Assembly: GCA_035296965.1 (NCBI GenBank)
Contig: DATGZX010000164.1
Coordinates: 4,642 to 68,641, forward strand
Origin: DATGZX01 sp035296965
Lineage (GTDB): Bacteria > Planctomycetota > Planctomycetia > Gemmatales > Gemmataceae
DNA length: 64,000 bases
Reading direction: 5' to 3'
Part shown: piece after piece, positions 36,644 to 45,680 of the stretch
Layout of the letters: each line of letters begins with the position of its first letter
Position numbering within the stretch: the stretch's first letter is position 1
Position numbers and translations under genes: made by a program
Notes under the pieces: generated by a model
Seen by the model: only the letters and a program-made list of their open reading frames with translations
What the model was told of the DNA's origin: nothing
Database searches by the model: none

Positions 36644-37093
36644 TTACATATGCCCCTTCAGCATGCGCTGTGTTTTTTCCCAGTTCTGGTCCAGGAACTG
36701 GTAATATTCGGCAGCGCTCATCGTACCGGCTGTATCGCCCTCCATCTCGAAGAGCCAGCCGGCGGCGTAACAGTCCAGGTTAATGGGCGAAGGGTCGTTC
36801 AGCAACTCACTATTGAACTCGACGACCTTGCCTCCGATCGGAGCGAATAGATCGGCAACGGCTTTGGAGGTCTCGATGTGGCCGATTTGCTGCATCAATT
36901 CGACGGCGTCGCCTGGGCTGACCTGCCAGTCGAGGAAGTAGACATCCTGCATGAGACGGACCGCGTAGGCCGTAAAGCCGAAGCGCAGCCGGCTGTCCGT
37001 CGGCCGGCACCACATGTGATTGCGAGCATAGTGGAGATTGCCTGGCAGCGCAGCCGGGAACTTGCCCATCAGGAATGTCAGGTTTTCCTGCAT
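36644..37093 (-). CDS. GcvH-like lipoyl carrier protein
   Basis: 149 residues from the ATG at 37093 (AGGTGG upstream). The lipoyl domain is visible as 'DWQVSPGDAVELMQQIGHIETSKAVADLFAPIGGKVVEFN', with lipoyl-lysine K77 in ETSKAV, as in glycine-cleavage H proteins, followed by 'GWLFEMEG'. Other glycine cleavage genes (gcvT, gcvP) are not in the window. Free-standing GcvH-like carriers also serve in sulfur oxidation and lipoate handling, so its role here, next to a ferredoxin and a radical SAM enzyme, is uncertain. A GTG at 37171 would add 26 residues. It is the first gene of the terpenoid-cluster operon. Confidence 0.82.
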   Translation of the reverse strand: MQENLTFLMGKFPAALPGNLHYARNHMWCRPTDSRLRFGFTAYAVRLMQDVYFLDWQVSPGDAVELMQQIGHIETSKAVADLFAPIGGKVVEFNSELLNDPSPINLDCYAAGWLFEMEGDTAGTMSAAEYYQFLDQNWEKTQRMLKGHM

Positions 37094-37214
37094 CGCCCAC
37101 CTGTTCAGCCGTCCGCCAGCCAACGAGGCATGCTCATACAATACTTGACTGGCATTGTGAAGGGAAGGCACCGCCTCCCACGTCTAAATCCGTCCGTTGC
37201 AAAAGAGTCGGCGC

Positions 37215-38369
37215 ATGTCAGCGACTGATCTACCCGCTTTGCTCGGCGGTTCACCCGTTTGTTCCCAAGGCCCGCCCCCATGGCCGGTGCTGGATGAAGA
37301 CGTGGCGCGGGCCCTTCAACAGGTCTATGCCGATGGCTCGTGGGGCAAATATCACGGAGGCTCGGTCGAGCGACTGGAACAAGCTCTGGCTGCCTACCAC
37401 GGTGTGGAGTTTGCTGTCACCTGTGCCAGCGGGACCTTCGCCCTCGAATTGGCTTTGCGGGCCCTGAAGATCGGCCCAGGCGACGAAGTCCTCATGGCTG
37501 CCTATGATTATGCCGGCAATTTCCTCAGTGTTCACGCGGTTGGAGCCGTGCCAGTTCTCGTCGATGTGGCTGCGGACAACTGGAACCTTGATCATGCCCG
37601 ATTAGAAGCCGCGATTGGTCCCAAAACCCGCGCTGTGGTTGCCTCCCACTTACACGGCGGCGTCGTGCCCATGCGCGAAGTATTTGCAGTGGCGCAGCGA
37701 CATGACCTACGGGTGATCGAGGATGCCGCCCAGATGCCGGGCGCCATAATCCAGGGACGAAAGGCAGGTACGTGCGGCGACGCAGGGATCCTGAGCTTTG
37801 GCGGCTCAAAGCTGTTGACGGCTGGCCGAGGCGGCGCCTTACTTACGCACCGAGCGGATGTCCGCCACCGCTCGCGTACTCTCCTTCACCGTGGCAACCT
37901 CGTTTGCCCTCTTTCCGAATTGCAGGCGGCAGTTCTCATACCGCAACTTCAAAAGCTCGACGCTCGCAACGCTCACCGGGCCCACAGCGTTCAAATTCTT
38001 GGCGAACGCTTGCAGGGAATTCCCGGCCTCGGGGCTCTCGTGAATGCTCTTCCCGACACACAACCCGGTTACTATAAACTCGGTTTCCAGTTCGATGCGG
38101 CACGATTCGGCTTATCTCGCGAGCGCTTCCTGGCAGCCATGCGCGCTGAAGGTATCGCCATCGACGATGGCTTTCATGCGCTGCACGTGGGCCGGTCCCC
38201 CAGCCGCTTTCGGACCGCTGGCGACCTCCCTGAAGCTGACCGCGCGCATGCCGGCATGGTTGTCCTTCACCATCCTGTCCTTATGGGCAGCGCCCCCCAG
38301 GTAGAGGAAGTTGCGTCCGCCGTCCGGAAGGTCTATGCTAACATCGAACGACTCTGGCGCGATGCCTAA
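37215..38369 (+). CDS. DegT/DnrJ/EryC1/StrS aminotransferase
   Basis: 384 residues from the ATG at 37215 (the frame also opens with a TTG six codons earlier). It is a PLP-dependent fold-type I enzyme of the DegT sugar aminotransferase family: 'TCASGTFALELALRALKIGPGDEVLMAAYDY', D170 in 'VIEDAAQMPG' for the pyridine nitrogen, and catalytic Lys199 in 'LSFGGSKLLTAGRGG'. Such enzymes transaminate keto-sugar nucleotides for cell-surface or secondary-metabolite sugars. It is transcribed divergently from the terpenoid cluster 121 bp away, so it might glycosylate or aminate its product, but a link is not shown. Confidence 0.9.
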   Translation: MSATDLPALLGGSPVCSQGPPPWPVLDEDVARALQQVYADGSWGKYHGGSVERLEQALAAYHGVEFAVTCASGTFALELALRALKIGPGDEVLMAAYDYAGNFLSVHAVGAVPVLVDVAADNWNLDHARLEAAIGPKTRAVVASHLHGGVVPMREVFAVAQRHDLRVIEDAAQMPGAIIQGRKAGTCGDAGILSFGGSKLLTAGRGGALLTHRADVRHRSRTLLHRGNLVCPLSELQAAVLIPQLQKLDARNAHRAHSVQILGERLQGIPGLGALVNALPDTQPGYYKLGFQFDAARFGLSRERFLAAMRAEGIAIDDGFHALHVGRSPSRFRTAGDLPEADRAHAGMVVLHHPVLMGSAPQVEEVASAVRKVYANIERLWRDA

Positions 38370-38410
38370 CGGAGTTCCTCCCCTGCCAGCCGCGGCTGGG
38401 CCGTCAGGGA

Positions 38411-38749
38411 ATGCGAATGAGCAACTTACCTATGCGTGACCGTTTGCAATCAGCGAAATGCGCCCAGTACCTTAAAGCCCTCTCCGAACCGGACAGGCTC
38501 AAGATCGTCCAATGTCTGCAAACGGGTCCCAAGAACGTGAGCGAACTGGCCGAATTGCTCGGCGAAAAGCTCGCCAACGTCTCCCATCATCTCGGCATTC
38601 TTCGCCATGCTGGCTTGGTGCTGAAGCAGAAGCAAGGCAAGTACGTCGTTTATGATCTCCACCCGGATGTCTATCTCAACCCGGAGCGTGGGGTGGATGC
38701 CGGCGTGCTCAATCTCGGCTGCTGTAGGCTTGACCTGGGAAAGCACTGA
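38411..38749 (+). CDS. ArsR-family transcriptional regulator
   Basis: A 112-residue winged-helix protein: 'CAQYLKALSEPDRLKIVQCLQTGPKNVSELAELL', recognition helix 'LANVSHHLGILRHAGLVLKQKQGKYVVYDL', and a C-terminal 'LNLGCCRLDL' with paired Cys that may sense metal or redox. The ATG at 38411 (MRM) or 38417 can start it. It lies between the DegT gene (41 bp) and a CobW-type GTPase gene (135 bp), same strand. ArsR regulators next to CobW metallochaperones often respond to zinc or another metal; that is inference here. Confidence 0.88.
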   Translation: MRMSNLPMRDRLQSAKCAQYLKALSEPDRLKIVQCLQTGPKNVSELAELLGEKLANVSHHLGILRHAGLVLKQKQGKYVVYDLHPDVYLNPERGVDAGVLNLGCCRLDLGKH

Positions 38750-38884
38750 CCTCTTCATTGCCGGGTATTCCAATAAGCATTAGATTATTGATGCTTTCTG
38801 ATCGCCTTGGCCCTTTTTCCTTGCATTTGCGGGCCCGGTGAGTTGCCGGGGATTTGCGTGGGTCTTGACCAGGAGATTCCAGCT

Positions 38885-39988
38885 ATGAAGCGCCTGCGTT
38901 TCGTGATGATCGGCGGTTTCCTCGGCGCGGGCAAGACGACCACGATGGCACGCCTGGCGCGCAGCTACCGCGATCGCGGCCAGCGCGTCGGACTCGTGAC
39001 CAACGACCAGGCTCAGGACCTGGTTGACACCAATAGTCTGAGGGCCCAGGGCTTTCCCGTGGAGGAAGTGGCTGGCGCTTGCTTCTGTTGCAGGTTCGAC
39101 GAGTTGATTGGACGCGTTGGACAACTCCAGGATAATGAACGTCCGGACGTGATCCTCGCGGAGCCGGTTGGCAGTTGCACGGACCTGGTGGCGACTGTCG
39201 TACAGCCGCTCCGCGATCTTTACGGCGACCGCTTCCAGATCGCGCCCTATCCTGTTCTGTTCAAGCCAAGCCACGGCCTGCGCATTTTGCGGAACGAGCC
39301 GGGCACCGGTTTCTCGCCCAAGGCAACCTACATTTTTCGCAAGCAATTGGAAGAAGCGGATATCCTCGTCGTTAACCGGGTCGACGAGATGACTCCCGAT
39401 GCGGTAAACGAGGTGGCCGAATTGGTGGCCAAGGAATACCCCGGGGCGCCGATAGTCCGCCTGTCGGCCAAGACCGGGCAGGGCTTTGAAGGACTCACCG
39501 AATTGCTCGACCAGAACGGCAACTTCGGCCGCAAAATCCTCGACATCGATTACGACACCTATGCCGAGGGGGAGGCGGAACTCGGCTGGCTCAATGGCGC
39601 CGTCCAGGTCGGCTCTGCCCAGCCCTTTGACCTTGATGCCCTGCTGCTCGAGATAGTCGGGCACTTGCGCCACTCTCTAGGTCAGTTAGGATTGGAGGTG
39701 GCCCATCTGAAGGCGATCGGCTTAAGCGATCTATCCTTTGGGGTCGCGAACCTAGTCTCCAGCGCCGCTCAGCCGGAATTATCGCTGCCGTCGCGCGCGC
39801 GCGTCGCAGAAGCTGAAGTGATTGTCAACGCGCGGGTGGCTGCTGATCCTGCCATTCTTGAGGAATTCGTGCGCAAGACGCTCGGTGCAGTTTGCCGGGA
39901 CCATCATGCGGTAGCGGAATTTCGTTCCCTGCAAAGTTTCCGTCCCGGGCGTCCGCAACCGACACACCGGTATGCCGAGGCGAAGTAG
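38885..39988 (+). CDS. CobW/HypB/UreG-type GTPase, metal chaperone-like
   Basis: 367 residues from the ATG at 38885, which has AGGAG upstream. The G3E GTPase core is clear: Walker A GGFLGAGKT (10-18), a Cys motif CFCC (66-69) comparable to the CxCC metal site of COG0523, 'NRVDE' as base-recognition loop (NKxD-like) and 'LSAKTGQGFEGL'. The family inserts metals or supplies them to enzymes; the cargo is unknown. The C-terminal CobW_C domain is shorter and replaced by an unassigned region. The neighbouring ArsR regulator suggests metal-dependent control. Confidence 0.87.
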   Translation: MKRLRFVMIGGFLGAGKTTTMARLARSYRDRGQRVGLVTNDQAQDLVDTNSLRAQGFPVEEVAGACFCCRFDELIGRVGQLQDNERPDVILAEPVGSCTDLVATVVQPLRDLYGDRFQIAPYPVLFKPSHGLRILRNEPGTGFSPKATYIFRKQLEEADILVVNRVDEMTPDAVNEVAELVAKEYPGAPIVRLSAKTGQGFEGLTELLDQNGNFGRKILDIDYDTYAEGEAELGWLNGAVQVGSAQPFDLDALLLEIVGHLRHSLGQLGLEVAHLKAIGLSDLSFGVANLVSSAAQPELSLPSRARVAEAEVIVNARVAADPAILEEFVRKTLGAVCRDHHAVAEFRSLQSFRPGRPQPTHRYAEAK

Positions 39989-40132
39989 ATCTGCTGGTGC
40001 TCTCTTCTGGTGACACGCGGCAAAAGCTTCTCGGTTATTGTAGAATAAACTCGATAAGGCTCGCCGCGGAACGAACGACCTGTCTGCTTCTGGCCTTCTC
40101 ATGTACGGCTTGCCAATGGAGGTCACCAGCCC

Positions 40133-40894
40133 ATGCCAGCCGCCGATCAGATGATGCAGCTTTACCGGGAACTCGCTGAGATCTACGATCGCCAGGGACA
40201 GGCGCAGATGCGGGATCGCTTTTTGGTGTTGGCGGCGGACACTGCCTTTTCGGCAGGAAAAACCGCCGAAGCCGAGCGCTTGCGCATGCAGCTTTTACGG
40301 TTCAATCCGCACCATTTGCTCAAACCCTACGATTCCTTCGCAGAGGCAATACGGTCCACGGACGTGGAAAACTACATCAGTGCTCTTCGCCGTAGCCATC
40401 CCTACGAGAAAGCCGAGCACCTTCTGGAGACGCTGCGCAACAGCGGCGCGGTGGAGAATGCCGACCGTGGATCCGGCTCCAGGCCGCCGAACGGTCTCGC
40501 TTCCAACACGTCCAAGGCAACGCCGGATCTACAAGTCTTCCGGGTGGTGGACGCTGGAGATGGCGACAGGCCCGATTTCGCTCGGTCGCGTTCAACAACG
40601 CCTGAATACTCGCCCCCGCGGGATAATCCCATGGCACAAGGCGCGCGGGCGCTGCCGCAAGCGAAGCGTGGCGATCCTCCTCCGCGCTCGAACATTGCGC
40701 CAAACATCTACGCAATGCGCCAAGAACCAGGCGGGCCAGGAAATAACACTTCAGGATTCGAACCGGCAGAGGACGAGCCCGGATTCGGGGCCTGGGTCTC
40801 AGTAGGGTTGGCCGTGGTTGTTTTCGTGGGCGGACTATTCATCGCCGCCTGCACTTTTGCCCGTCCCTTTGTGCCTCGCGGCTGGCTTCCCTGA
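40133..40894 (+). CDS. Protein with C-terminal membrane anchor, unknown function
   Basis: 253 residues. The first 110 are helical and TPR-like ('LYRELAEIYDRQGQAQMRDRFLVLAADTAFSAGKTAEAERLR'), the middle is disordered and Pro/Arg/Ser-rich, and a single transmembrane helix near the C-terminus (SVGLAVVVFVGGLFIAACTF) would make it a tail-anchored protein facing the cytoplasm. GGAGG precedes the ATG. I do not recognise a family. It stands alone between the CobW gene and a repeat cluster; no functional inference is possible. Confidence 0.75.
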   Translation: MPAADQMMQLYRELAEIYDRQGQAQMRDRFLVLAADTAFSAGKTAEAERLRMQLLRFNPHHLLKPYDSFAEAIRSTDVENYISALRRSHPYEKAEHLLETLRNSGAVENADRGSGSRPPNGLASNTSKATPDLQVFRVVDAGDGDRPDFARSRSTTPEYSPPRDNPMAQGARALPQAKRGDPPPRSNIAPNIYAMRQEPGGPGNNTSGFEPAEDEPGFGAWVSVGLAVVVFVGGLFIAACTFARPFVPRGWLP

Positions 40895-40955
40895 ATTCTA
40901 TGGCACATGCCGCTCGAGCCTCGGTCGCCCCGGGAAAGACTTCCAATCGTCCGGC

Positions 40956-41022
40956 AGTAGCTCAAGCTGGCAGCTTGAGCTACGAGAAAATTGATACCGG
41001 ATTGGCAAAGTGAAATACTACC
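40956..41022. repeat. 67-bp dispersed repeat, copy A
   Basis: Nearly identical to 58526-58592 and of the same length. It begins with a palindrome, GTAGCTCAAGC, 5-nt spacer, GCTTGAGCTAC (40957-40983), followed by a shared 40-bp tail containing GATACCGGATTGG. It lies just downstream of the LysM gene's stop codon. Confidence 0.75.
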
Positions 41023-41032
41023 AGACGAATTG

Positions 41033-41434
41033 CTAGCGATCCTCTTGTGGCAACTCCGGGATCACGAGGTCGGTGCCGGCACTCAGGGTGTCGGGCGTCT
41101 TCAGGGTCAATCGATTTGCTTGGTAAATCGTAGTGAATTTGTCTTTGTCGCCGTAGTATTGCTCGGCCAAGCTAAACAGCGTATCGCCCTCCTTCACGGT
41201 GTGATGCTTTCCCATGCCGGCACGAGGTTCCATCGTCTTTGAAACGGGCTTCCCTTCAACGGTCGAGTTCATGGCCTGGATGGGGGCGGGTGGAGCCGGC
41301 TTGGGGGCACCGACCACTGCGGCTGCGGCTTCGCCGGCAAAAGGTAATCCCGGCTCCTTGCGGAAGAACACGACGGCGATGGCAATGACAACGACCACTC
41401 CGACCGCCAGACCCATTTTGGCGTCGTTCGGCAT
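41033..41434 (-). CDS. Membrane-anchored LysM protein
   Basis: 133 residues from the ATG at 41434. An N-terminal membrane helix (GLAVGVVVVIAIAVVFF, about 8-24) anchors it. After a Pro/Ala-rich linker comes one LysM domain: 'HTVKEGDTLFSLAEQYYGDKDKFTTIYQANRLTLKTPDTLSAGTDLVIP'. LysM binds peptidoglycan or other GlcNAc polymers, so the protein probably faces the cell wall. The frame opens 10 codons earlier at 41464, but the internal ATG gives a better anchor. A dispersed palindromic repeat follows the gene and may end its transcript. Confidence 0.87.
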   Translation of the reverse strand: MPNDAKMGLAVGVVVVIAIAVVFFRKEPGLPFAGEAAAAVVGAPKPAPPAPIQAMNSTVEGKPVSKTMEPRAGMGKHHTVKEGDTLFSLAEQYYGDKDKFTTIYQANRLTLKTPDTLSAGTDLVIPELPQEDR

Positions 41435-41815
41435 AACGTGGGCCTCCGCATGCAAGACATGCACTTGAGATATCGTTCTGCTCCAGACGTGAAAACACGT
41501 GGCAAGTGAATTATCAACGCGCGGCGCGGCTCATGTCACGGATTGCCGGACGGATTCGTCACGTTGTGTCGTCATGGCCTGCGAAAAACTGAAAGCTTTG
41601 ACATGTCCGGACGTTTTCCCATCCTCTTCGCTGCGTGTAAAACCCTCCTTTCCGTCAACGCCGCAAGCCGCACAGCTTGCCCGTCTTTATCATTTTGTCA
41701 AGCCGCACCAGCGTCACTCGGGCTAGAAAGAATCCTGGCCCCGCCCTTATAATCGCCGGTCCCTGGGCAGTATAGCCCTGCCGTTACGAGAACAATGCAT
41801 GCAAGGAGGTGTGCC
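41435..41815. other. Intergenic region between divergent LysM and nucleotidyltransferase genes
   Basis: No supported gene. This is a divergent promoter region. A strong AAGGAGGTG ribosome binding site occurs just before 41816. No operator-like palindrome stands out. Confidence 0.45.
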
Positions 41816-43096
41816 ATGCGCCTGTGTCTTTTTGAGGATCAGGGAGTTGGCAACCTCGAACCGCTCTCCTTCACCCGTGCCGTTTTCGACCTTCTATGTG
41901 GCCTAAGCTCGCTTGGCCGTAAGCAATGTCAGTATTTCGCGGCGGCGGAAGTGGGCGTGTTGGTCCGCCCCGCACTTGCCTCGCTTTATTCGGTGCAACA
42001 TCCCGGGACGCCGGTCAACGACCTCGCCTGGCTGCGGGCGGCAGCGACGATTCTCGTCAACGGCCGCTGGCTGCCGCCGGCAGAGACCCCTGTTGATATG
42101 TCGAACCCCTGCGTCGCCACCATTGGAGACGAGATTGCCTATGTTCTGGTCGATTCGGAACGACTGGCAACCTGCTCCTCGGACAATCTCGAGGAGTGCC
42201 TGGATCACTGGGCAAAATCGTTACCCAGGCGGCCGGCAGGCGGCCGGCTGATGCGTTATCCCTGGGAGTTGGTCCATCAGAATCCGGAACAGATTTGTTG
42301 CGACTACGGGTTTCTCGATCCGGGCTTGTCTGTGGCACCGGCATCGAAGGAACTTGCGCTCGTAGGCCCTGCCGATCGACTGCTCATTGACCCGAGCGCC
42401 CGGCTCGACCCCATGATCCTGGCGGACACGACGCGCGGGCCCGTCGTCATCGATCGTGATGCCGTGGTCACCGCTTTTAGCCGGCTGGAAGGGCCGTGTC
42501 ATATTGGCCCAGGGACTCATATCCTGGCGGCGAAGATTCGCGCCGGTACAACCCTGGGGCCAGGATGCCGTATTGGCGGCGAGGTCGAATGCAGCATCAT
42601 CCAGGGTCACACCAACAAATATCACGAAGGCTTTGTAGGCCACAGCTACGTGGGCGAATGGGTCAATATCGGCGCCGGAACTCAGACCAGCGACTTGCGG
42701 AATGATTATGGCGAGGTCAGCGTGCCCACGCGAGGCCAGCCCGTCGCCACCGGCCTGTCCAAGGTCGGTTGCTTCATCGGCGACCACAGCAAGACCGGTC
42801 TTGGCACCCTGCTCAATACGGGCACGAGCATCGGCGTCTTCTGCAACTGCCTTCCCTCCGGCGGCTATCTCCCTAAATACCTCCCCTCGTTTTCAAGCTG
42901 GTGGAATGGCTCGATCACCGAGCATGCCAACCTGGTGCAGCTTTTGCGCACCGCGGAGGACATGATGCAGCGGCGCGGCCAACTTCTCACGGAGCTCCAC
43001 CGTGAACTTTTCCATCAGCTCCAGGCTCAAACCGCAGCCGAGCGAAGCTGGGCAATCCGCACGCAGGACAGCATACCCTTGCGCCAAAGTGCTTAG
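41816..43096 (+). CDS. GlmU-like sugar nucleotidyltransferase/acyltransferase
   Basis: 426 residues starting at the ATG at 41816 behind a near-perfect Shine-Dalgarno. The N-terminal half resembles the planctomycete 'putative sugar nucleotidyl transferase' relatives of GlmU ('MRLCLFEDQGVGNLEPLSFTRAVFDLLCG'). The C-terminal half is a left-handed beta-helix with hexapeptide repeats ('GPCHIGPGTHILAAKIRAGTTLGPGCRIGGEVECSIIQGH', 'SKVGCFIGDHSKTGLGTLLNTG'). It may activate or acylate an amino sugar phosphate in envelope biosynthesis; the classical GlmU LxAGxGTRM pyrophosphorylase loop is not present, so the transferase half may be altered. It stands alone. Confidence 0.82.
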   Translation: MRLCLFEDQGVGNLEPLSFTRAVFDLLCGLSSLGRKQCQYFAAAEVGVLVRPALASLYSVQHPGTPVNDLAWLRAAATILVNGRWLPPAETPVDMSNPCVATIGDEIAYVLVDSERLATCSSDNLEECLDHWAKSLPRRPAGGRLMRYPWELVHQNPEQICCDYGFLDPGLSVAPASKELALVGPADRLLIDPSARLDPMILADTTRGPVVIDRDAVVTAFSRLEGPCHIGPGTHILAAKIRAGTTLGPGCRIGGEVECSIIQGHTNKYHEGFVGHSYVGEWVNIGAGTQTSDLRNDYGEVSVPTRGQPVATGLSKVGCFIGDHSKTGLGTLLNTGTSIGVFCNCLPSGGYLPKYLPSFSSWWNGSITEHANLVQLLRTAEDMMQRRGQLLTELHRELFHQLQAQTAAERSWAIRTQDSIPLRQSA

Positions 43097-43272
43097 CGGC
43101 CCCTCCTGCTCTTGCCTGCATGGCCCGTGCCCCTGTCAGAACCAGATTTAGAATGACTGCGAAATTTCTGGAAAGATCCCCGCGAAATGGATAAAGGTAA
43201 TCCTGTTTCCCACGTTCCGCGCAGGAGCGAGGCATCCATCATCATTGTGTCTTCAGCGACAGGGAGTTCCTC

Positions 43273-44469
43273 ATGGGAGTCAACGCACCTCTGAATCGAA
43301 AATTGCGCATGGGCCTGGTGGGAGGCGGCCAAGGCGCCTTCATTGGCCGCGTCCACGCGACGGCCGCCATCATGGATAATCGCGCGGTGCTCGTAGCCGG
43401 CGCCCTTTCCGCAGACCCCGCCAAGGCCAAAGCCTCCGCACCCGATTACGATATCAAGCCCGAGCGTGCATACGGTTCTTATCAGGAAATGGTCGCCTCT
43501 GAATCCAAACTGCCTGCCACCGAGCGGATCGACTTCGTCTCCGTCGCGACGCCGAATCACACGCACTTCGAGATCGCCAAGGCGTTCGCAGAGGCTGGGT
43601 TCAATGTCATGTGTGATAAGCCGCTGACCTTTGACCTGACTCAGGCGGAGGAACTGGCCAAGGTCGCCCAGCGCGCGGGAGTCGTGTTCGGCGTAACGCA
43701 CAACTACTCCGGTTACCCGCTCGTGCGCCTGGCGCGCGACATGGTTCACTCCGGCGAGCTAGGCGAAGTCAATGCCGTGCGTGCATTCTATATTCAGGGC
43801 TGGCTGCGCAGGCGGCTCGAGAAGGACAAGCAGAAGCAGGCGAGCTGGCGGACCGACCCCAGTAGATCCGGGGCGGCCGGCGCGTTCGGCGACATCGGCA
43901 CGCATGCCTATAATCTCGGTCGATTCATTACGGGCCTGCTGCCTGACCAGATTTCATGCAACCTGAAAACCTTCGAGTCCGGCCGGAAGCTGGACGATTA
44001 TGGCACGGCAGTCATTCGCTATCAGAACGGAGGGCTCGGCACGGTCACCGCGTCGCAGATCTCCCACGGCCGCGAAAATGACATCTGGATCGAAGTCGAC
44101 GGGACGAAGGGCGCCCTGGAATGGCATCAAGAAGAGCCAAATAAGATGATGTTCCGCGTCAACGGTCAGCCGCTGCGTGTTTACACGCGCGATCCCAATG
44201 CCGCGTACATGACCGATTCGGCCAAGGCTTCGTGCAGGTTGCCCAGCGGCCACCCCGAGGCGTTCCTGGAAGCCTTCGCCAATGTTTATACCGCCGCCTA
44301 CACCGACATGGCAGCCCGCGCGAACGGCCAGAAGATCGATAGTAGCAAGAGCCTCTATCCCAATGTGGCCGACGGTGTGGACGGGATGAATTTCATCACG
44401 CAAAGCGTGACCAGCAGCAAGGAGAACGGCGCCTGGCGTTCGCTAAAGCATCCGTTGTGCAGAGAGTGA
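43273..44469 (+). CDS. Gfo/Idh/MocA family oxidoreductase
   Basis: 398 residues. N-terminal Rossmann NAD(P) domain with 'GLVGGGQGAFIGRVHA', the EKP-like motif as 'CDKPLTF' (about residue 117) and 'NHTHFEIAKAFAEAG'. The C-terminal beta-sandwich includes 'GAFGDIGTHAYNL', with the conserved Asp/His of the active site. The family oxidises or reduces sugars and inositols; planctomycetes have many copies, so the substrate is not predictable. No signal peptide is visible. A 685-bp gap follows it. Confidence 0.92.
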   Translation: MGVNAPLNRKLRMGLVGGGQGAFIGRVHATAAIMDNRAVLVAGALSADPAKAKASAPDYDIKPERAYGSYQEMVASESKLPATERIDFVSVATPNHTHFEIAKAFAEAGFNVMCDKPLTFDLTQAEELAKVAQRAGVVFGVTHNYSGYPLVRLARDMVHSGELGEVNAVRAFYIQGWLRRRLEKDKQKQASWRTDPSRSGAAGAFGDIGTHAYNLGRFITGLLPDQISCNLKTFESGRKLDDYGTAVIRYQNGGLGTVTASQISHGRENDIWIEVDGTKGALEWHQEEPNKMMFRVNGQPLRVYTRDPNAAYMTDSAKASCRLPSGHPEAFLEAFANVYTAAYTDMAARANGQKIDSSKSLYPNVADGVDGMNFITQSVTSSKENGAWRSLKHPLCRE

Positions 44470-45154
44470 CGAACTTTGAGAACGGGAGGCCACCTCGCAG
44501 CCACCGAACGACCGTTGAAAAACCGCAAAAACACGGGCTCTTTGCATTTTGGGAGTTTTGGGGCTCAATGCGGGTAGTGCATCATCAAGCCTAACTTCTG
44601 GGGCCTGAGCACGAGGCCAGTGAGCAACGCAAGGCAAATGGCGGAAACGAAGAATGTCAGGTTTTGTCAGGTAAAAGGGGGGTAGGCAGACGACTTGTCT
44701 GAGAATGGAGAATTCCGCAAGTTACTATTCTACAAAGGATTACATCGCGACGCCAACCCTGGCCCAGTGACAGTTCCACATGACATTTGTCATGTGTACT
44801 AACGTACATGTTTCAAGGGCTCTGAATCCATTCCCTTCCCCCAAAATCAAGACTTGAGCACGCAGTAGTCTCGCACTTACGCATCGGTGAGCGCGCATAA
44901 GGACATTTATCTTTCGCCACTGATTGGTGAGCCAGGCAACAGGAAGTTGATGGAGTGTGCAAGTTCATGAGTTGAGCTTTCCGCCTGAATTCTCCTTCGG
45001 GAACTTTCTCTCAGGTATATTCTCCATCCCATTCCAGGTTTTTCCCCTACATCCACTCAGGCATATTCCAGGCGCCCCTCGATCGTCTTGGTCGCATGCT
45101 TTTCCCAGAGACTGATCTTGGTGCAGACCATGGGGCGTTCTGGGAGAAGCAGTT
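44470..45154. other. Long intergenic region with tandem palindromes
   Basis: No convincing gene is visible in these 685 bp. Two adjacent palindromes stand out: ACATGACA-TT-TGTCATGT (44778-44795) and TGTAC-taac-GTACA (44795-44808). They look like regulator-binding sites, but no regulator gene is adjacent. The composition is more AT-rich than in neighbouring coding DNA. Confidence 0.5.
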
Positions 45155-45514
45155 GTGAATTCCCGTTCTCTTCCGGCAGCGTATCACTCCACTTGGCTGG
45201 GCAAGCGGTTAAGCCAACGTCTGGCGCATTACTTCGACCGCCATCCGGAACTTTCGCGCGAACAGTTTTTGCTCGACGCTCTGCAACGAGAGGTTACGGT
45301 GCGCGAGCAAAGGGATCGTTGGTATGGATTCCGGTATGCTCACGCGACCGACCGAAAAACCAGCACGCGCTCGGCCTACGGACAAGAGCTGACCAACTTG
45401 GATAGCCGTATTCACGACCTCTTGAGCGAGCGTCTGTCGAAACTTCGCCGCCGCCCGCGCGGGCTGTGGCCGAGGATACAACGGCTCCTGGGCGTCAGTC
45501 GCTTCGCCAGTTGA
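45155..45514 (+). CDS. Small basic hypothetical protein
   Basis: 119 residues, Arg-rich, helical; contains 'AHYFDRHPELSREQFLLDALQREV' and a C-terminal stretch with two WPRIQRLLG-like basic segments. It starts at a GTG with GGGAGAAG upstream. No family recognised. The pattern '(D)RHPELSREQFLL' looks like a helix-turn segment but no DNA-binding domain can be claimed. It is followed by a 99-bp inverted repeat and a zinc-ribbon gene. Confidence 0.55.
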   Translation: MNSRSLPAAYHSTWLGKRLSQRLAHYFDRHPELSREQFLLDALQREVTVREQRDRWYGFRYAHATDRKTSTRSAYGQELTNLDSRIHDLLSERLSKLRRRPRGLWPRIQRLLGVSRFAS

Positions 45515-45680
45515 CGGGCCCGCATTCTTGCGGCGCGCCTGGTATTTCAACTCTTCCTTTCAGAGCCGCATTCAGAGCCTCAGAAAAGCCGGAAGCCAAC
45601 TACTACCCGAATTCATGAAAACTTCGCGCCGCTTTGCTGCTTCTCCCCTAGACTCGCTGTGTCTTTGCCTTCGGTTGCCA

